A stretch of DNA of 64,000 bases. It comes from Larix kaempferi (taxonomy: Eukaryota; Streptophyta; Pinopsida; Pinales; Pinaceae). The notes below the pieces were generated by a model, which had not been told where the DNA came from, did not search any database, and saw nothing but the letters and a program-made list of their open reading frames with translations. A program made the translations under genes and the position numbers. Below, piece after piece: positions 12,724-23,974 of the stretch; position 1 is the first letter of the stretch, and each line of letters begins with the position of its first letter. The DNA is taken from the NCBI GenBank assembly GCA_027924585.1, contig BSBM01000753.1, positions 23,642,501 to 23,706,500 on the forward strand. The letters run 5' to 3'.

Positions 12724-14728
12724 ATGGTGCTGCAATGTAGTAGGACTGCTGTTGTTGTGGTCGTTGTTATGCTGTTGCTTGTTTCTATTCATGGACAGGT
12801 AATGAAATCCCAAAACTTCACCAGTCTTTTGCTGTTCCATTTTGTTTTTTGCTTTTGGCTTTCTGATTAGCACGAAAGAAATGATGGAGTCCCTTGATTA
12901 GGTGATCTGAGTTTTTTATTTCTTCTGAAATGGATCAGGAAGGAGAAGTTATACAGCAGCACTTTGTGCTGATACATGGACTTGGGCATGGGGCATGGTG
13001 CTGGTATAAAATTGTCACTCTGCTCAAACAAAAGGGGCACAGAGTGGCTGCCCTGGATCTCACCTCCAATGGAATAAACAGGGCAGCCTCTACAGATCAA
13101 GTCAATTCAATCTCACACTATGCAGAGCCACTGCTACAATATATGAGCAACCTCGATAATGATGAGAAGGTACTTGGATTATTTGAAATATAACTTGTCA
13201 TTCGTAGGTTTGGGAACAATTGCTCTAAAGCAAAATGGAAACTTATGACTTTTAATGTTCCAAGCCAGTTATGAATATTGGAAGTTTACATGATGGTTCT
13301 CTTTATTGTTCTGTTCGTGTCGTTAATATAAAGGGCTATGGCTGTTGAAGAGTAGGCAACAAAAGGCCAAGCATTAGATACTATTTTCAAACTTTTCCCT
13401 TTTCGTTTTAGAGATGGTGCCCGATCCGATCTTAAATATAATTTCATGTATATTAGGTGTTGATCTTCTCAATGTCTCTGAGAAGTCTGAGCATCTCAAA
13501 GGCCTTTCATTTCATTGTTTTTCAAATTTAGAAAACACTATATGCTCAAGTTTCAACCTTCTGTTATGCGATACATGAAATTGCAGTTGACTAGAACAGG
13601 AGGGCCAGCAGCTAGTACGGATAATCATGTAGCTGACATGGACTTGACCTAAAAGGGTCCGTACTTACCTCATTAGAATGTTTGGGATCAAACACCTTGG
13701 ATAAGACATTTCAGGACCTGGTTCATTAGATTGAAATAATACATATACATATGCTGGCTTTTGAAAAGATCTGATCGTTTTCAGTGATATTATTCTTGCT
13801 TTTATCAAGACCTAAATTGAAGCGTATTGAAGTCTTCCCATTTGATCTATGGCAGGTGACACTTGTAGGTCACAGCTTGGGTGGATGCCCATTATCATAT
13901 GCGATGGAGATGTATCCAACCAAGATCTCCAAGGCAATCTTCGTAGCTGCATTTACTCCTCGAAACAATCAGACCTACCTTAGCTCTGCCAACCCGAAGG
14001 TGTGAAGGAGACGTTTCTTTCTTCTAAACCTGATACTTATATTAACACAAATGGGTGGATATGATGCAGATTACATGTCGTGCTCAGACCCTTTCGAATT
14101 ATGAATTGAACTATATTGGCGCATGACTTTTATAATGTGTGCAGACATTCTCCAGGTTGGTGGAAAATGGAGTAGTAGTACTAAATACGGAAGCAGATTC
14201 AGAGCTACCCACATCTGTTTCACTGGTTCTTGATCATGTCAAGTCCTATCTTTACAACGAGAGCCCCGATGAGGTATTTAAGCCTTCAATTTCTCACTAT
14301 TGGCTTCGAAGAAAAGGCTGTGTAATGTGTGTGAGTAAGACGTGGGATATGTCATATGTCTACTTTTTTTCGACTATTAAATTATATATTTTCCCCTTTT
14401 CCCTTCCACTTTTACTAAGAAACAGTTTGTTTCTTCCCCGTATTACTTGCTCCCACAGGACTCAAAGCTGGCAAAATCTCTTCTAACTCCAACGCCATTT
14501 CCAGTTTCGATGGAGTTTCTGAAGCTATCGGAGGATAAGTATGGGAGAATCAGAAGATTTTATATCATGTTAATGAAGGACAGAATGTTCTTTCCAGAGT
14601 ACCAGGAATACTCCATAGCACAGAATCCTCCAGAGAAGGTATTCAAAATGCACGCCAGCGACCATTCTCCTTTCTTCTCACAGCCTCAACAACTCTGCAA
14701 TCTCCTTGTTCATATTGCAACTCTCTGA
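12724..14728 (+). CDS. Methylesterase-like alpha/beta hydrolase with signal peptide (left copy)
   Basis: Five exons join in phase 0: 12724-12798, 12939-13169, 13856-13999, 14145-14273 and 14459-14728. All introns are GT-AG, and the product is 282 residues. It belongs to the plant MES/SABP2/hydroxynitrile-lyase family, which hydrolyses small ester or related substrates such as methyl salicylate, methyl jasmonate or alkaloid esters. The substrate cannot be told here. Visible features are the oxyanion motif HGLGHGAW (residues 38-45), nucleophile Ser109 in GHSLGG, likely acid Asp234 in MLMKDR, and His262 in SDHSPFF. The first exon encodes 25 residues with a Val-rich hydrophobic core (MLLLVSI, then HGQ), a likely secretory signal, which is unusual because most MES proteins are cytosolic. 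A second ATG at 12930 in the first intron would give a cytosolic form beginning MDQEG. The paralogue is at 59394-61396. Confidence 0.88.
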
Positions 14729-14737
14729 AGATGCTTC

Positions 14738-14743
14738 AATAAA
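14738..14743 (+). terminator. Possible polyadenylation signal, left methylesterase-like gene
   Basis: AATAAA begins 10 bp after the TGA stop and is kept in the right copy. A second, weaker ATAAAT follows in a short duplicated segment about 36 bp on. Plant signals are loose, so this is a position-based guess. Confidence 0.35.
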
Positions 14744-16333
14744 TTTGCTGAAATTTTGTTGTAGATACTTCTATAAATATGCTGAAATTTTGTTGGAGCA
14801 AAATCCAGGAGAACAGACGACAGTATTCATGGCAATTAAGTGGATCCTTAATTGATCTGTAATTCCGGTCTTTGTTCGGCTGGGAAACGTACCATTACAT
14901 ATTATGGAATATCATGACATATAGTATCATGTTTCAATATTTTTAAATGCAATATATAATGATATATTAAGGGCCAGGTGATTTGGATCGGACAGTGCAT
15001 ATCTCAATTGACACTGCTTGCACAGTGCATAATAATCGTGATTTGAGAGTAAATTAAAATCTATAAATCCAACATTTTTCCAAGTAACTTCCATATCTCA
15101 TTGTCGTTTCAATTTTCACTTTTGGTTGTTTCAATTTCCACCATATGGTGGGACAGATTCATTGGAGGATTCATTCTGATTTGATTATCGCTAGCCCATT
15201 TCCAAAGTTAGGACGGATCCTGAGGCTCGTGGTGGAGAGTATTTGCATTGGTTTGTTACAAAGTATAAACAAGTTGAAGTCGCATAACATTATCGATTGT
15301 ATATGACCAATATCTATTAAATAACAGTATTCATCACTACAATTTGCAGGTTATGTAAGATTTTCATGGATGCCCAACAAGAACTAGGTATCATGGTTCT
15401 CTTTTTTTTGTTGAGATTGGATGTTTGTTTCATCGTGCTACAATAGATTTGCAATTACAGCAGATGGTTACCCATGAAACTCCAAAGGAAAGACGCATGG
15501 GTACCCGCGGCAAAATAGATCTCACAGTTTGAATTTTTTCCCAATATGATTATACCCGAGTCGTGGGAGAATTTCACTACCAGATATTTTGCACGCAAAA
15601 TAGTTTTTACGGTTTGAATTTTTGCCCAATATGATTACGCCTGAGTCGTGGGAGAATTTCAGTACCAGATATTTTGCATGCACTAATGCACTTGGAGCGG
15701 CTCCGCTCGCTTCGGATTTGTTTAAAATAAAGTATTCGAATGCATGCTGGGGAATTTGTTTAAAATAAAGTATTCAAATACAATCATACGTGCTCTGTTT
15801 AGTGTTCATCTGTTAGTGTTCATGTAATATGTATTTATTTTTATAATTACTTAATGTGTTACTTTTTTTAGTTAAATGGGTTATTTATATTACTTTTGAG
15901 TTATTTATGCATCAATCTATGAATGAGCTACTTATTATCTATACATCAACTACTAGTTATTTTTTATAATTGTCCCATCTTAAAATTAATTTGGACAATA
16001 CACATGTCCCATAAACTCAATTTGGACCATAAAATCAATTTAGACAATACACATGTCCCATCCTAAAATATATACACTTAATCCATCACAAATTCTAAAA
16101 TATATACTTATCGATGTAATAAAGTATTAATTTTGATAAACTCTTAATAAAAAGGAAGATAGTGAATAGTTAAAAACCTCAAGAAAAGGGTACATTGTTA
16201 TCAAAATTAATAAAATCTCAATACGATAGTGCACTGTAATCAACTTTTCTGCATATTATATTTATTTATTTTAATTATCTATCCAATTTTTTTTTAAACT
16301 CTCTACATTTCTCTTCCAAACCGTTACGGGAGG
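14744..16333. other. Downstream flank of left duplication copy
   Basis: Non-coding. It contains an approximately 82-bp tandem duplication (15528-15608 and 15612-15685) that is single in the right copy, and a small inverted repeat GAGCGG/CCGCTC near 15695-15710. After 15780 it becomes AT-rich and less similar to the right copy. No gene is visible. Confidence 0.5.
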
Positions 16334-16750
16334 GCGTGGGATATGGGGCACTCAAATCGCCCCGTCCCGCCGCCAAACGGACCCACCCCCATTCTACGTG
16401 TCTTTGGGTCCCACCTCGCCTCTGTTAACTCCTCTGTGCACACATATGTCCGTCGGTTCAAACAGATGTTTTCAGATCGGAAAATTCAACCGTCTATGCG
16501 TTCCGGCCAAAGATATTAGCCATGCCCTTTACCAGTTATCCATGGCTATTATGCATGGGCATGCGGGCCTAAGGCATGCCATCTTCTTCAAAAGGTCTCA
16601 TCCGACTCAGATTTGAATTTTGAAATGCCCACGCGAGGCCGCGCCTTTTGATTGCCCCTCTCTTCAGTAGACCGACATCCCTTTTCATTCGGTCCCTCTC
16701 GGCTTGACCAAATCAGACAACAGGCTTCCAGGCAAGAAATTTACTGAGTT
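16334..16750. other. GC-richer block upstream of the sialyltransferase-like pseudogene
   Basis: Base composition rises sharply here compared with the AT-rich flanks. A 72-codon open frame at 16398-16616 matches no family I recognise. The block could be decayed 5' sequence of the pseudogene's parent transcript. Confidence 0.35.
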
Positions 16751-17608
16751 ATGGAGGCATTACATTACTACGAGTCTGCGATTCAATGTGTGGTGACTGC
16801 AAAAATTTAGTCTTTGAAGGAGGCAACAGTCTCTCAGCGGTTGTTTGCCGAAACAGACGTCCGGAGTCAGTGATTTGTGGTGTTTGGGAACCCCTGGTCT
16901 CTTCTCCCCTGGGAACCATGGCTCTGTATATCCAACCCGTACAACCCTACCGGAGGTGCAACGTTGTGGGTAATAGTGGCATCCTGTTGCAGAAAACCCA
17001 CGGACCGCTAATCGATTCCCATGAGATGGTAATTTTCGACTCAACAATGCCTACACCGGGGGTTTCAAGATAGCGTGGGATCCAAGACCACTCTAGCGTT
17101 CATCAATAGCAATAATCTGCATTCCTGCACCAGGAGAGCCGGGCGTTTCTGCCATCCACATGGGGAAAATTTCCCAGTTATGATGTATATCTGCCAGGTC
17201 ATGCATTTCATGGATTTTTCCCTTTGCAACGCGTCCTGCAGATCCCCCCACTGGTCACCGATGCCCGATTCGACAAGCTGTGCGGTAGAGTAGTGAAATA
17301 TTATTGTCTCAATAATTTTATGGAGACCACCGAGAAGCATCCGGACGAATGGAGCAAGGTGCACGAGGACCCCATATTCCATTTCTCATTGGAATGCAGG
17401 CGGTGATGCTCACACTAGGTATTTGCGAAAAGGTGAGTGTCTTCGGCTTCAGCAAGTTTCCTGAGGCTAAGCACCATTACCATACAAATCGGGAGGGCGA
17501 CCTCACACTGAGTATCAATTGTATCATGATTTGGCTGATGGGTCATCAGATATACCTTTCCTAATCCAGGCCGGCATCAAGCTTCCTCCAGTGCAAATTT
17601 ATTTATGA
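16751..17608 (+). pseudogene. GT29 sialyltransferase-like pseudogene, intronless and frameshifted
   Basis: Read across frames, this matches plant sialyltransferase-like (SIA1-type, GT29) proteins of the Golgi, whose exact reaction in plants is unsettled. The L-type sialylmotif is seen around VVGNSGILLQKTHG, continuing to IDSHEMVI. The frame then shifts to RLNNAYTGGFKIA, and again to VGSKTTLAFINSNNLHS. After CHPHGENFPVMMYICQ and LCNAS another shift leads to LVTDARFDKLC. The S-type motif is [20 protein letters not shown], followed by AKHHYH. A last shift gives the C-terminus, ending KLPPVQIYL before TGA at 17606. There is a stop at codon 20 of the ATG at 16751, and at least four frameshifts. 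No introns interrupt the aligned 850 bp, which suggests a processed copy, but no poly(A) tail is clear. It is not in the right duplication copy. Confidence 0.8.
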
Positions 17609-18960
17609 GGTTCCTTGTCTCTCTGTTCAGTTTTCTGCGGAAATTGATTTATGAGGTTCCTTGTTTCTCTGTTCAGTTTTATTATGTTGTAAATTTGTTA
17701 TCCCAAAAACATGATGTATGAAACTTGTTCGTGTGAAAAAATGATTTTTGAATCATCCATTTTTAATCTTCAGGAAATGATGCATTTCTTTTCTCTTGTG
17801 TTTAAATCCATGCTTGGATTTAGAAGCCTAGAGTAATATGTGATGCAAAATGAAGAAGCCTGATCGCGAAGAAGCAGTAATGAGTAATCTTAACTGGAAA
17901 AAGCCAAAACAATCTTAACTGGAAAAAGCCAAAACATGAAAAAGTCGATAAATATTAGAAGGATTGCATTTTTTCCTACTGGGTATTACTGAAATTTGGT
18001 GTGTGAAATATAGCATAGAAATCAGTGGAAATGGTCGAGATAGCTATGACACTTATATTCAATTACATAGAAAACCTCTATTTTTTTAATTAATATTAAG
18101 AAAATCACTAATTTTAAATATTAGAAGGATTGCATTTTTTCCTACTGGGTATTATTGAAATTTGGTGTGTGAAATATAGCATAGAAATCAGTGGAAATGA
18201 TCGAGATAGCTATGATAGTTATATTCAATTACATAGAAACCTCTGTTTTTTTAATTAATATTTATAAAATCACTAATTTTAATGATAATAGATCAAAATT
18301 GATTAATTTTTTTAGGAGTCTAAATCAAAATTGATTAAATTTTATGTAAAGTGAAATATAGTATAGAAATTGTTGGAAATGGACATCTTCAACATCACAT
18401 ATATTAAATTACATTTAAAAATCTAAGCTTTTTTAAATTAATATTCAAATCACTAATTTCGATGATACTAAATCAAAATCCATTATATTTTATTTAAAAA
18501 TTATTGTGAAGAAAATATATGAAAAAATGTGTAATTAAATTACATTAAAAAATATAAGTTTTTTTAAATTTATATTCAAATCACTAATTTTGATAATACT
18601 AAATCAAAGTCTATTAAGTCTATTACATTTTATTTAAACATTATTGTGAGAAAAATATATGAAAAAATGTGTAATTTGTTGAGTGATTTTGTAAAAGTAA
18701 TTACTATTTTTTTAATTTTTTTGTTTTTTTAGGGAAGATTTAAAACAATTTTTAATTGGTTATGAAGCTATCTTATTAGAACTAACTTGTTTTTTATTGA
18801 ATAACAACCCTTTATGACTTTCCTTGGTGTCATTTTAACAAAAGGCATCTTTGAAAAAAAACATTTTCTAAAACAACTTCTAATTAAAGTATTATTTCTA
18901 TATAAAGTTGAATAAATATACTTTATATAATGCCGTATGTACTTTGTATTTTATGCATGT
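17609..18960. repeat. AT-rich spacer with local tandem duplications
   Basis: A segment of about 50 bp ending GTTCAGTTTT is duplicated at 17600-17685. A segment of about 175 bp starting near AATATTAGAAGGATTGC is duplicated at 17948-18110 and 18117-18285. Two further diverged units around ACATTTTATTTAAA and ATATATGAAAAAATGTGTAA lie at about 18340-18680. No gene is visible. Confidence 0.6.
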
Positions 18961-19469
18961 TATAGGGTGTGATCATGTTTGGGGAGAATCTATGATTATG
19001 TTAATTACGTGAGGGTCCCTATGCCATCTGTAGATGTAGAGTATCATGGACATGCAATCTATATGAACCTTTTCCTTTTGAACTTAAATTTTTTCCCAAC
19101 TCCGAATAAACACCTAAGGTCATGTGGCATCGCCTTTCCTCAACCATATGGGTTAGACCAACCTATGCCTACCACAACTAGTGTATGCCTCTTCACCCAA
19201 GGTCTTCCCATAACTTTGTCTTAGACTACAAAACATCAAATGAAACTAAGTCCTTTTCAACCATGTTCGTTTAACAATTAGGCATGCATCTAACCACAAC
19301 CTCTAAAAAATATTAACAATACTTAGTCTTAGCAACATTCAACACAACCAATTATTTACTTAGTTAATGTCAACAATCAACCAACAATGAACATTGTTTG
19401 AAATAGAACAACATTCATCCCATTAGACAAGTCACAAAACACATGCATATGTATTACCGAGCATCCAAG

Positions 19470-20020
19470 GAAAATGTCTTAAAACTTTATTAATGAGTAG
19501 AATGTTTCCATTACACCACAAGTCTCAATTGCATCTAAGAACATCAAATAATTCTCATGGGGCAATGGAACAAAGTTGGCAAGCTTCAGAATGTCTTGCC
19601 CCAAGATGACTGCATGGTCATCCAATGGAGCCATTGTCAATTATGAACTACCAACCATTACCCAACCTTCAAAGGTGCGGAGCAAACTACTCATGTTGGT
19701 AGCTTCACTATTGAGTTTACCACCTTGAATGAGGCCAAATTTCCTTCAGGCTTACCATGAAGTATTATAGGAGTATGCTTACTCTCAAAGCTATGGGTTG
19801 CACCAATGTCAATCAAGGCTACCACCTTCAATCCACTTACGGTCGCAATCACAAAATTTAAAATAGAGGTCATCATGCTTCACTTGTTACAAACATGCCC
19901 AGACTTGTTGTCAAGGTGCCTAGACCCCCCATCATTGCCTTTAAAGTCTCATGCGCTTGGGTTGCTCCCAAGTTTTCTAGTTTTTCAACCAATGTTGGTT
20001 ACACTTGAACCTCTTCCAAA
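19470..20020 (-). pseudogene. Ty3/Gypsy retrotransposon protease fragment
   Basis: On the minus strand a frame at 19876-19691 contains VVALIDIGATHSFES, the aspartic-protease active-site region of plant Ty3/Gypsy polyproteins (usual form DTGATHSF, here with Ile for Thr). After frame breaks, the second protease segment reads MAPLDDHAVILGQDILKLA, which corresponds to the family's DDFDAVLGMDFL region. No reverse transcriptase or LTR is attached, so this is an orphan fragment. Confidence 0.7.
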
Positions 20021-20560
20021 CATCCCAACCTTGCCTTCAAAGGATTTCTAATGGAAAAATTATTATGATAGCAAAGAAAAGATGAGACATTCTTACCTTT
20101 GGACTTGGATAATTTTTGTATAAAGAAGTTTAATCTATAAATATGGAGATTATAATAGTTAAGGTTGCAACAAAGTATTTTGATATATTTATATGTTATG
20201 TTTTTTATTTTTATTTTATTGCAAATGTTTTCATAGAGTGTTAGAGTCTTAAATAATCATGACATCAAGCAAGTGCACATGTATTATATGATAATGTTCA
20301 TTATGCATAATTTGATGAATAAGATCATAACACTAAAAGATAGCATTAAGAATGCTATCCATCATATAATTACTTTAAATTTCATATGATAATTGTTGAA
20401 ATTGCACTTTTAGTTAAAAAATTGCAACTTTCTCCTGGGTCCTTTTATTGTTGAATTTGTGAATTGTCATAATTGCATTCGCCTAAAATTGGAATCACAA
20501 CTTGAATACAAATTTTCTAAAATTGGGATATATAAATATCTAAAGTACAATCAATTAATT
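20021..20560. other. AT-rich spacer
   Basis: No gene, recognisable repeat or structural signal is seen, apart from the AATTAATTAATTAATTG run that leads into the minisatellite. Confidence 0.5.
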
Positions 20561-20567
20561 AATTAAT

Positions 20568-20827
20568 TGTTGAACTTTTTTATAATTCCATGGTTGTTGA
20601 AATTTTTTATAATTCCATGGTTGTTGAACTTTTTTATAATTCCATGGTTGTTGAATTTTTTTATAATTCTATGGTTGTTGTACTTTTTTATAATTCCATG
20701 GTTGTTGAAATTTTTTATAATTCCATGGTTGTTGAACTTTTTTTATAATTCTATGGTTGTTGTACTTTTTTATAATTCCATGGTTGTTGAAATTTTTTAT
20801 AATTCCATGGTTGTTGAAATTGTTTAA
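20568..20827. repeat. 27-bp minisatellite, about 10 units
   Basis: The unit is TTGTTGAA(C/A)TTTTTTATAATTCCATGG-like and is repeated head to tail. Because 27 is a multiple of three, one frame stays open and gives a nine-residue repeat (FFIIPWLLN type). This is a by-product of the period and not evidence for a protein. Confidence 0.9.
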
Positions 20828-22150
20828 AGGTAAAGGAGTCCCTGTTATAGGGGTGGCTGGGGTGGTCCCCACTTAGGATGGACCCCAAAACCCATGGCTC
20901 GCTAATTTCTCTACCTAGTTAAAAGAAAATTGTTTAAATGTAAAACACATTTAAACAAATAAAAATAAATAAATAAACATTAATTTATTTAAATTCCTTT
21001 TATGTGCATCGTTCCAATAGGAAACTTAAACGTGTGTGAAAATAATTAAAGTTAAAAGAGAGGCTCAGAGTGCCCCTTAAGTTTTTGGGAATTTATAAAC
21101 TTCGTTCCTCCATTATATGCTGAACAACCACCAACTTTAAATGGATATCGACATAAATTCTAAATGAAAATTTGAAGATATCGTGCCAATCTTTATCCTG
21201 TCCCGGACAGGATATATATATATAAGACTCTATTAATTTGGCTCTGAAAGCTATAAATTTTTACATTTTTGCAATGTTTCAATAATGTATTGAATATTAT
21301 ATATTAAATAAAATAAAATAAAAACATTTATTTGAATCATGATTGGTTCTAATTTGTTTATGTTTGTCTCGTTTTTCCCTTCCCGAAAGGGGGTGGCCGG
21401 CAGACATCAGTGCAGAGTGTAGGACTTGCTAGTTCACAGGAAAGATTTAACGCATGTACTGGATGATAGTTGGTATGTATACGCCCATCTTAAATATGCC
21501 TCAGTTACGAGATAAGTGTTGAGTCTAGACAGGATACAACCTATGCCATCTTTTATTTTTTGATCGATTTCAATTTCTTGAACATTGTATTTTCTAGATC
21601 TCTTCTTTATATGTGATGTACTGTCACGCATTGAATATCGTTGGTACAGGGCCGTGTACACTTATTTGTGTACTGTTGTGATCTTCATTGATCTCCTTTG
21701 CAATCTGTATGGCTTGTAGTGGCATTATAAAAACCCTAGGGGAAGTGGACTCATGTTAAACAATATACATTTCAGGGGGGGAGCAGATTTTGTTACTGAT
21801 TTCTCATTTGGGTGGGTGTCACAAGAATAGGGTGTGGTCCTTGTGGTTCTAAAATTGGAGCTTGGGGTTGCTTTCTCATATGGGTCTGGGAAAAATGCTG
21901 TTTTCAGTTGGCTGTTTGGGAAAATTAACATACGATGGTGGTTTCTTAGACAGGTTTGTGAGAGTGGCGAGGTTTCTGAAGTGGGTCTGTGGAGAATCAG
22001 ATTTTAGAGTAAGGGGTTTTCGGAAAATGGGTCGATCTGAAGGCGGGCTTGTTGTTGTTACAATGCAATAGTCCCCTCATATTAATACCAATGGTGTGCC
22101 AGGAAATTTGAACATGAAGGACCTTTAAAAGTAATGATAAAGTCAAAGTG
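20828..22150. other. Spacer upstream of the response-regulator fossil
   Basis: No gene is recognised. A near-perfect hairpin lies at 21194-21214. A 40-bp segment at about 21138-21180 (GGATATCGACATAAATTC) recurs at about 36485-36525. The part from 21700 on is less AT-rich and may include the old 5' leader or promoter of the response regulator. Confidence 0.4.
21194..21214. repeat. 21-bp palindrome
   Basis: TATCCTGTCC, one central C, then GGACAGGATA: two perfect 10-base arms. Confidence 0.85.
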
Positions 22151-22267
22151 ATGAGCGATGAGGAGGATAATGATGATTTTCCTATCGGTATGTGTCTCTT
22201 GGTTGTAGATGATGACCTGATTTTCCTGCCATTGCTGGAGAGTTTGCTTCGTCACTGCCGGTATAAT

Positions 22268-23289
22268 GGTATGTTCTACTCTTTTCGGTCTTGAATTTTG
22301 GCTTTTTTTTCAGGCAATTTTGCTTAAAGAAGAATACTGCAGACATGGTAGTCTTTTGCACTGTATAAAGTAATAATATGGAGTAAGTTTTTTCAGAGTT
22401 TTGTGCTTAATTGTTCTGTAAATGTCTGCATTGCTATTGAGATCTGGGGTAGTGAGGTCAGTTGGTGGTATGGGTGGTAGCAAGTTCTTCCTTTGTGTTA
22501 GCTTTTTCTCTAGCCTGTTGATTTTGGTACAGTTAAATCTTTATCTATTGGTCTCTTCAGGACGTCCGTGTGGTGGAAACTAAGCAGTGGATGGATCAAG
22601 ATGTTTTCCTAAAAGGGTGTTATGTTTCTAATATAGAATAGAGGATTATGGATGAAGCCTGTGGTTCTGAAATTGCAGGGGTTTATCAACAAGATACGCA
22701 AGAAGACAACGGGTTTTATTTTCTTTATTAAAATGGAAGTCTCAACTAATAGCTTTGATGGAAGAAAGTTCAGTTTTTAACAAGGGAAACAAATAGCTGT
22801 AAGATGGAAGAAAACTTGGTTTTAACAAGGGAAATCAATAGTTGTGCAATGGAAGAAAATATAGTTTCTAACAAGGGTAGGAATCCGTTTTCAAAATTTA
22901 GATCTTATGAAATCAATCGTTTCGAAATATAGTTTTGCATTGATCTTTTCTAAATGAATCAGAAATGTAAGTTTGGTTAGTAAATCAACTTGTCACAATT
23001 TTTTTCCTCCTAAATCTATATTGTTGTATGTGGTAGACAGGTCAGAACTCCCATGCTACTTGTTTTCCAACGTAGTTAGTATGAAGTTCTATTCTCTCAA
23101 TTTTATAGTAGCTCCAAATCATAAGAGTTGAGACGTCTCCTGCCACTGGTATTTTGGATTTACCCAACTCACGGAGAAAGCCTTAAATGCTCAACTATTT
23201 TTTCTTTTTCTTTTTTCTAGTGCTTATTTTCAAGACATTCAATTATTTTTACATGTTAATATAATGATGCTATCCTTTTGTCTTTGTAG
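22268..23289 (+). other. Intron 1 of the response-regulator fossil
   Basis: It begins GTATGT and ends TTTGTAG, and it joins AAT-G to TT-ACA in the right phase to give N-V-T-S-C. A short degenerate repeat (GATGGAAGAAA and AACAAGGG themes) lies at about 22755-22880. There is no other gene. Confidence 0.65.
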
Positions 23290-23384
23290 TTACATCATGT
23301 GGGCAAGCAATCACAGCACTAAGCCTACAAAGAAAAAATTGACCTTGTGATAAGTGATGTACATATGCCTGGCATGGATGGATT

Positions 23385-23922
23385 TGTAAGTTTTAAACCT
23401 TAACAGTGAAGTACAAACATATATCGATTCTTAAGCATTTACAGACAATACACAATGGCACACACATTACACAGAGATTTTCACCTGGAAACCCTTAACC
23501 GGGAAAAACCAGCAAAACTTAGAGCCGCATAGCTCCTTTTTCATTATATGTTTATTTTACATGTACAATACAATAAATGGTATTCTGCAGCATCTAAAAA
23601 ACCCTAATTCGTTTACCCGAATTAGATTACAACCCTAATTCCTTTTACCGGAATTAGATAGAGTACAATGGGTCGAAAATCGCGAAAAAGCAAAAAACAA
23701 CCCAAAAAAAAATTGCGCTCCGCGCGGACTCCGGGGGCCTAACGGCCCCCTCCGTGTCGTTTCGGAACCTAACGGTCCGAAACGAAGGGGGTGGGCCCTG
23801 TCGGGCTACCCCCCCCTCTAAACCCCCCCCTCCGGACGCGCCCGGCGCAGGCGAATCGAAGGTGCCGTAGGGATCGTGTTGTACACGCAGCGACCATGTG
23901 AAGAGATATAACATACCCAACA
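23385..23922 (-). mobile_element. Unpaired (solo) LTR, Copia-like, inserted in a receiver exon
   Basis: A 538-bp segment runs from TGTAAGTTTT to ATACCCAACA and is bounded by perfect GGATT direct repeats (23380-23384 and 23923-23927). Removing it and one repeat restores the exon, apart from one extra G. On the minus strand it starts TGTTGGGTATG and has an LTR-like 3' half with GGTTTTTCCCGG, GGGTTTCCAGGTGAAAATCTCTGTGT, similar in style to the U5 of the Copia element at 24991-25558. No primer site or internal domain is attached, as expected for a solo LTR made by recombination. An unusually GC-rich core lies at about 23710-23870. Confidence 0.85.
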
Positions 23923-23974
23923 GGATTGCAACTCTTGGAACTTGTGGGGTTGGTATTGGACATTCTGGTTATCT

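Larger units (their letters stand above)
11208..16333. repeat. Segmental duplication, left copy
   Basis: This block aligns with 57491-62897 through upstream spacer, the whole gene including all four introns, and about 1.6 kb downstream. Notable differences are: about 330 bp of upstream sequence present only in the right copy; a leader indel; an approximately 82-bp tandem duplication at 15528-15685 found only here; and about 250 bp (62254-62504) found only in the right copy. Similarity stops at CCAAACCGTTACGGGAG. The high intron similarity implies a fairly recent duplication. Confidence 0.85.

Noticed and set aside
13784-13855. Upstream extension of methylesterase exon 3 as coding
   Set aside because: The reading frame runs through an intron end; the acceptor TGGCAG at 13855 gives the family-typical VTLVGHS start and phase 0.
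20567-20827. Open frame of nine-residue repeats
   Set aside because: Produced by a 27-bp minisatellite whose period is a multiple of three; there is no gene context.
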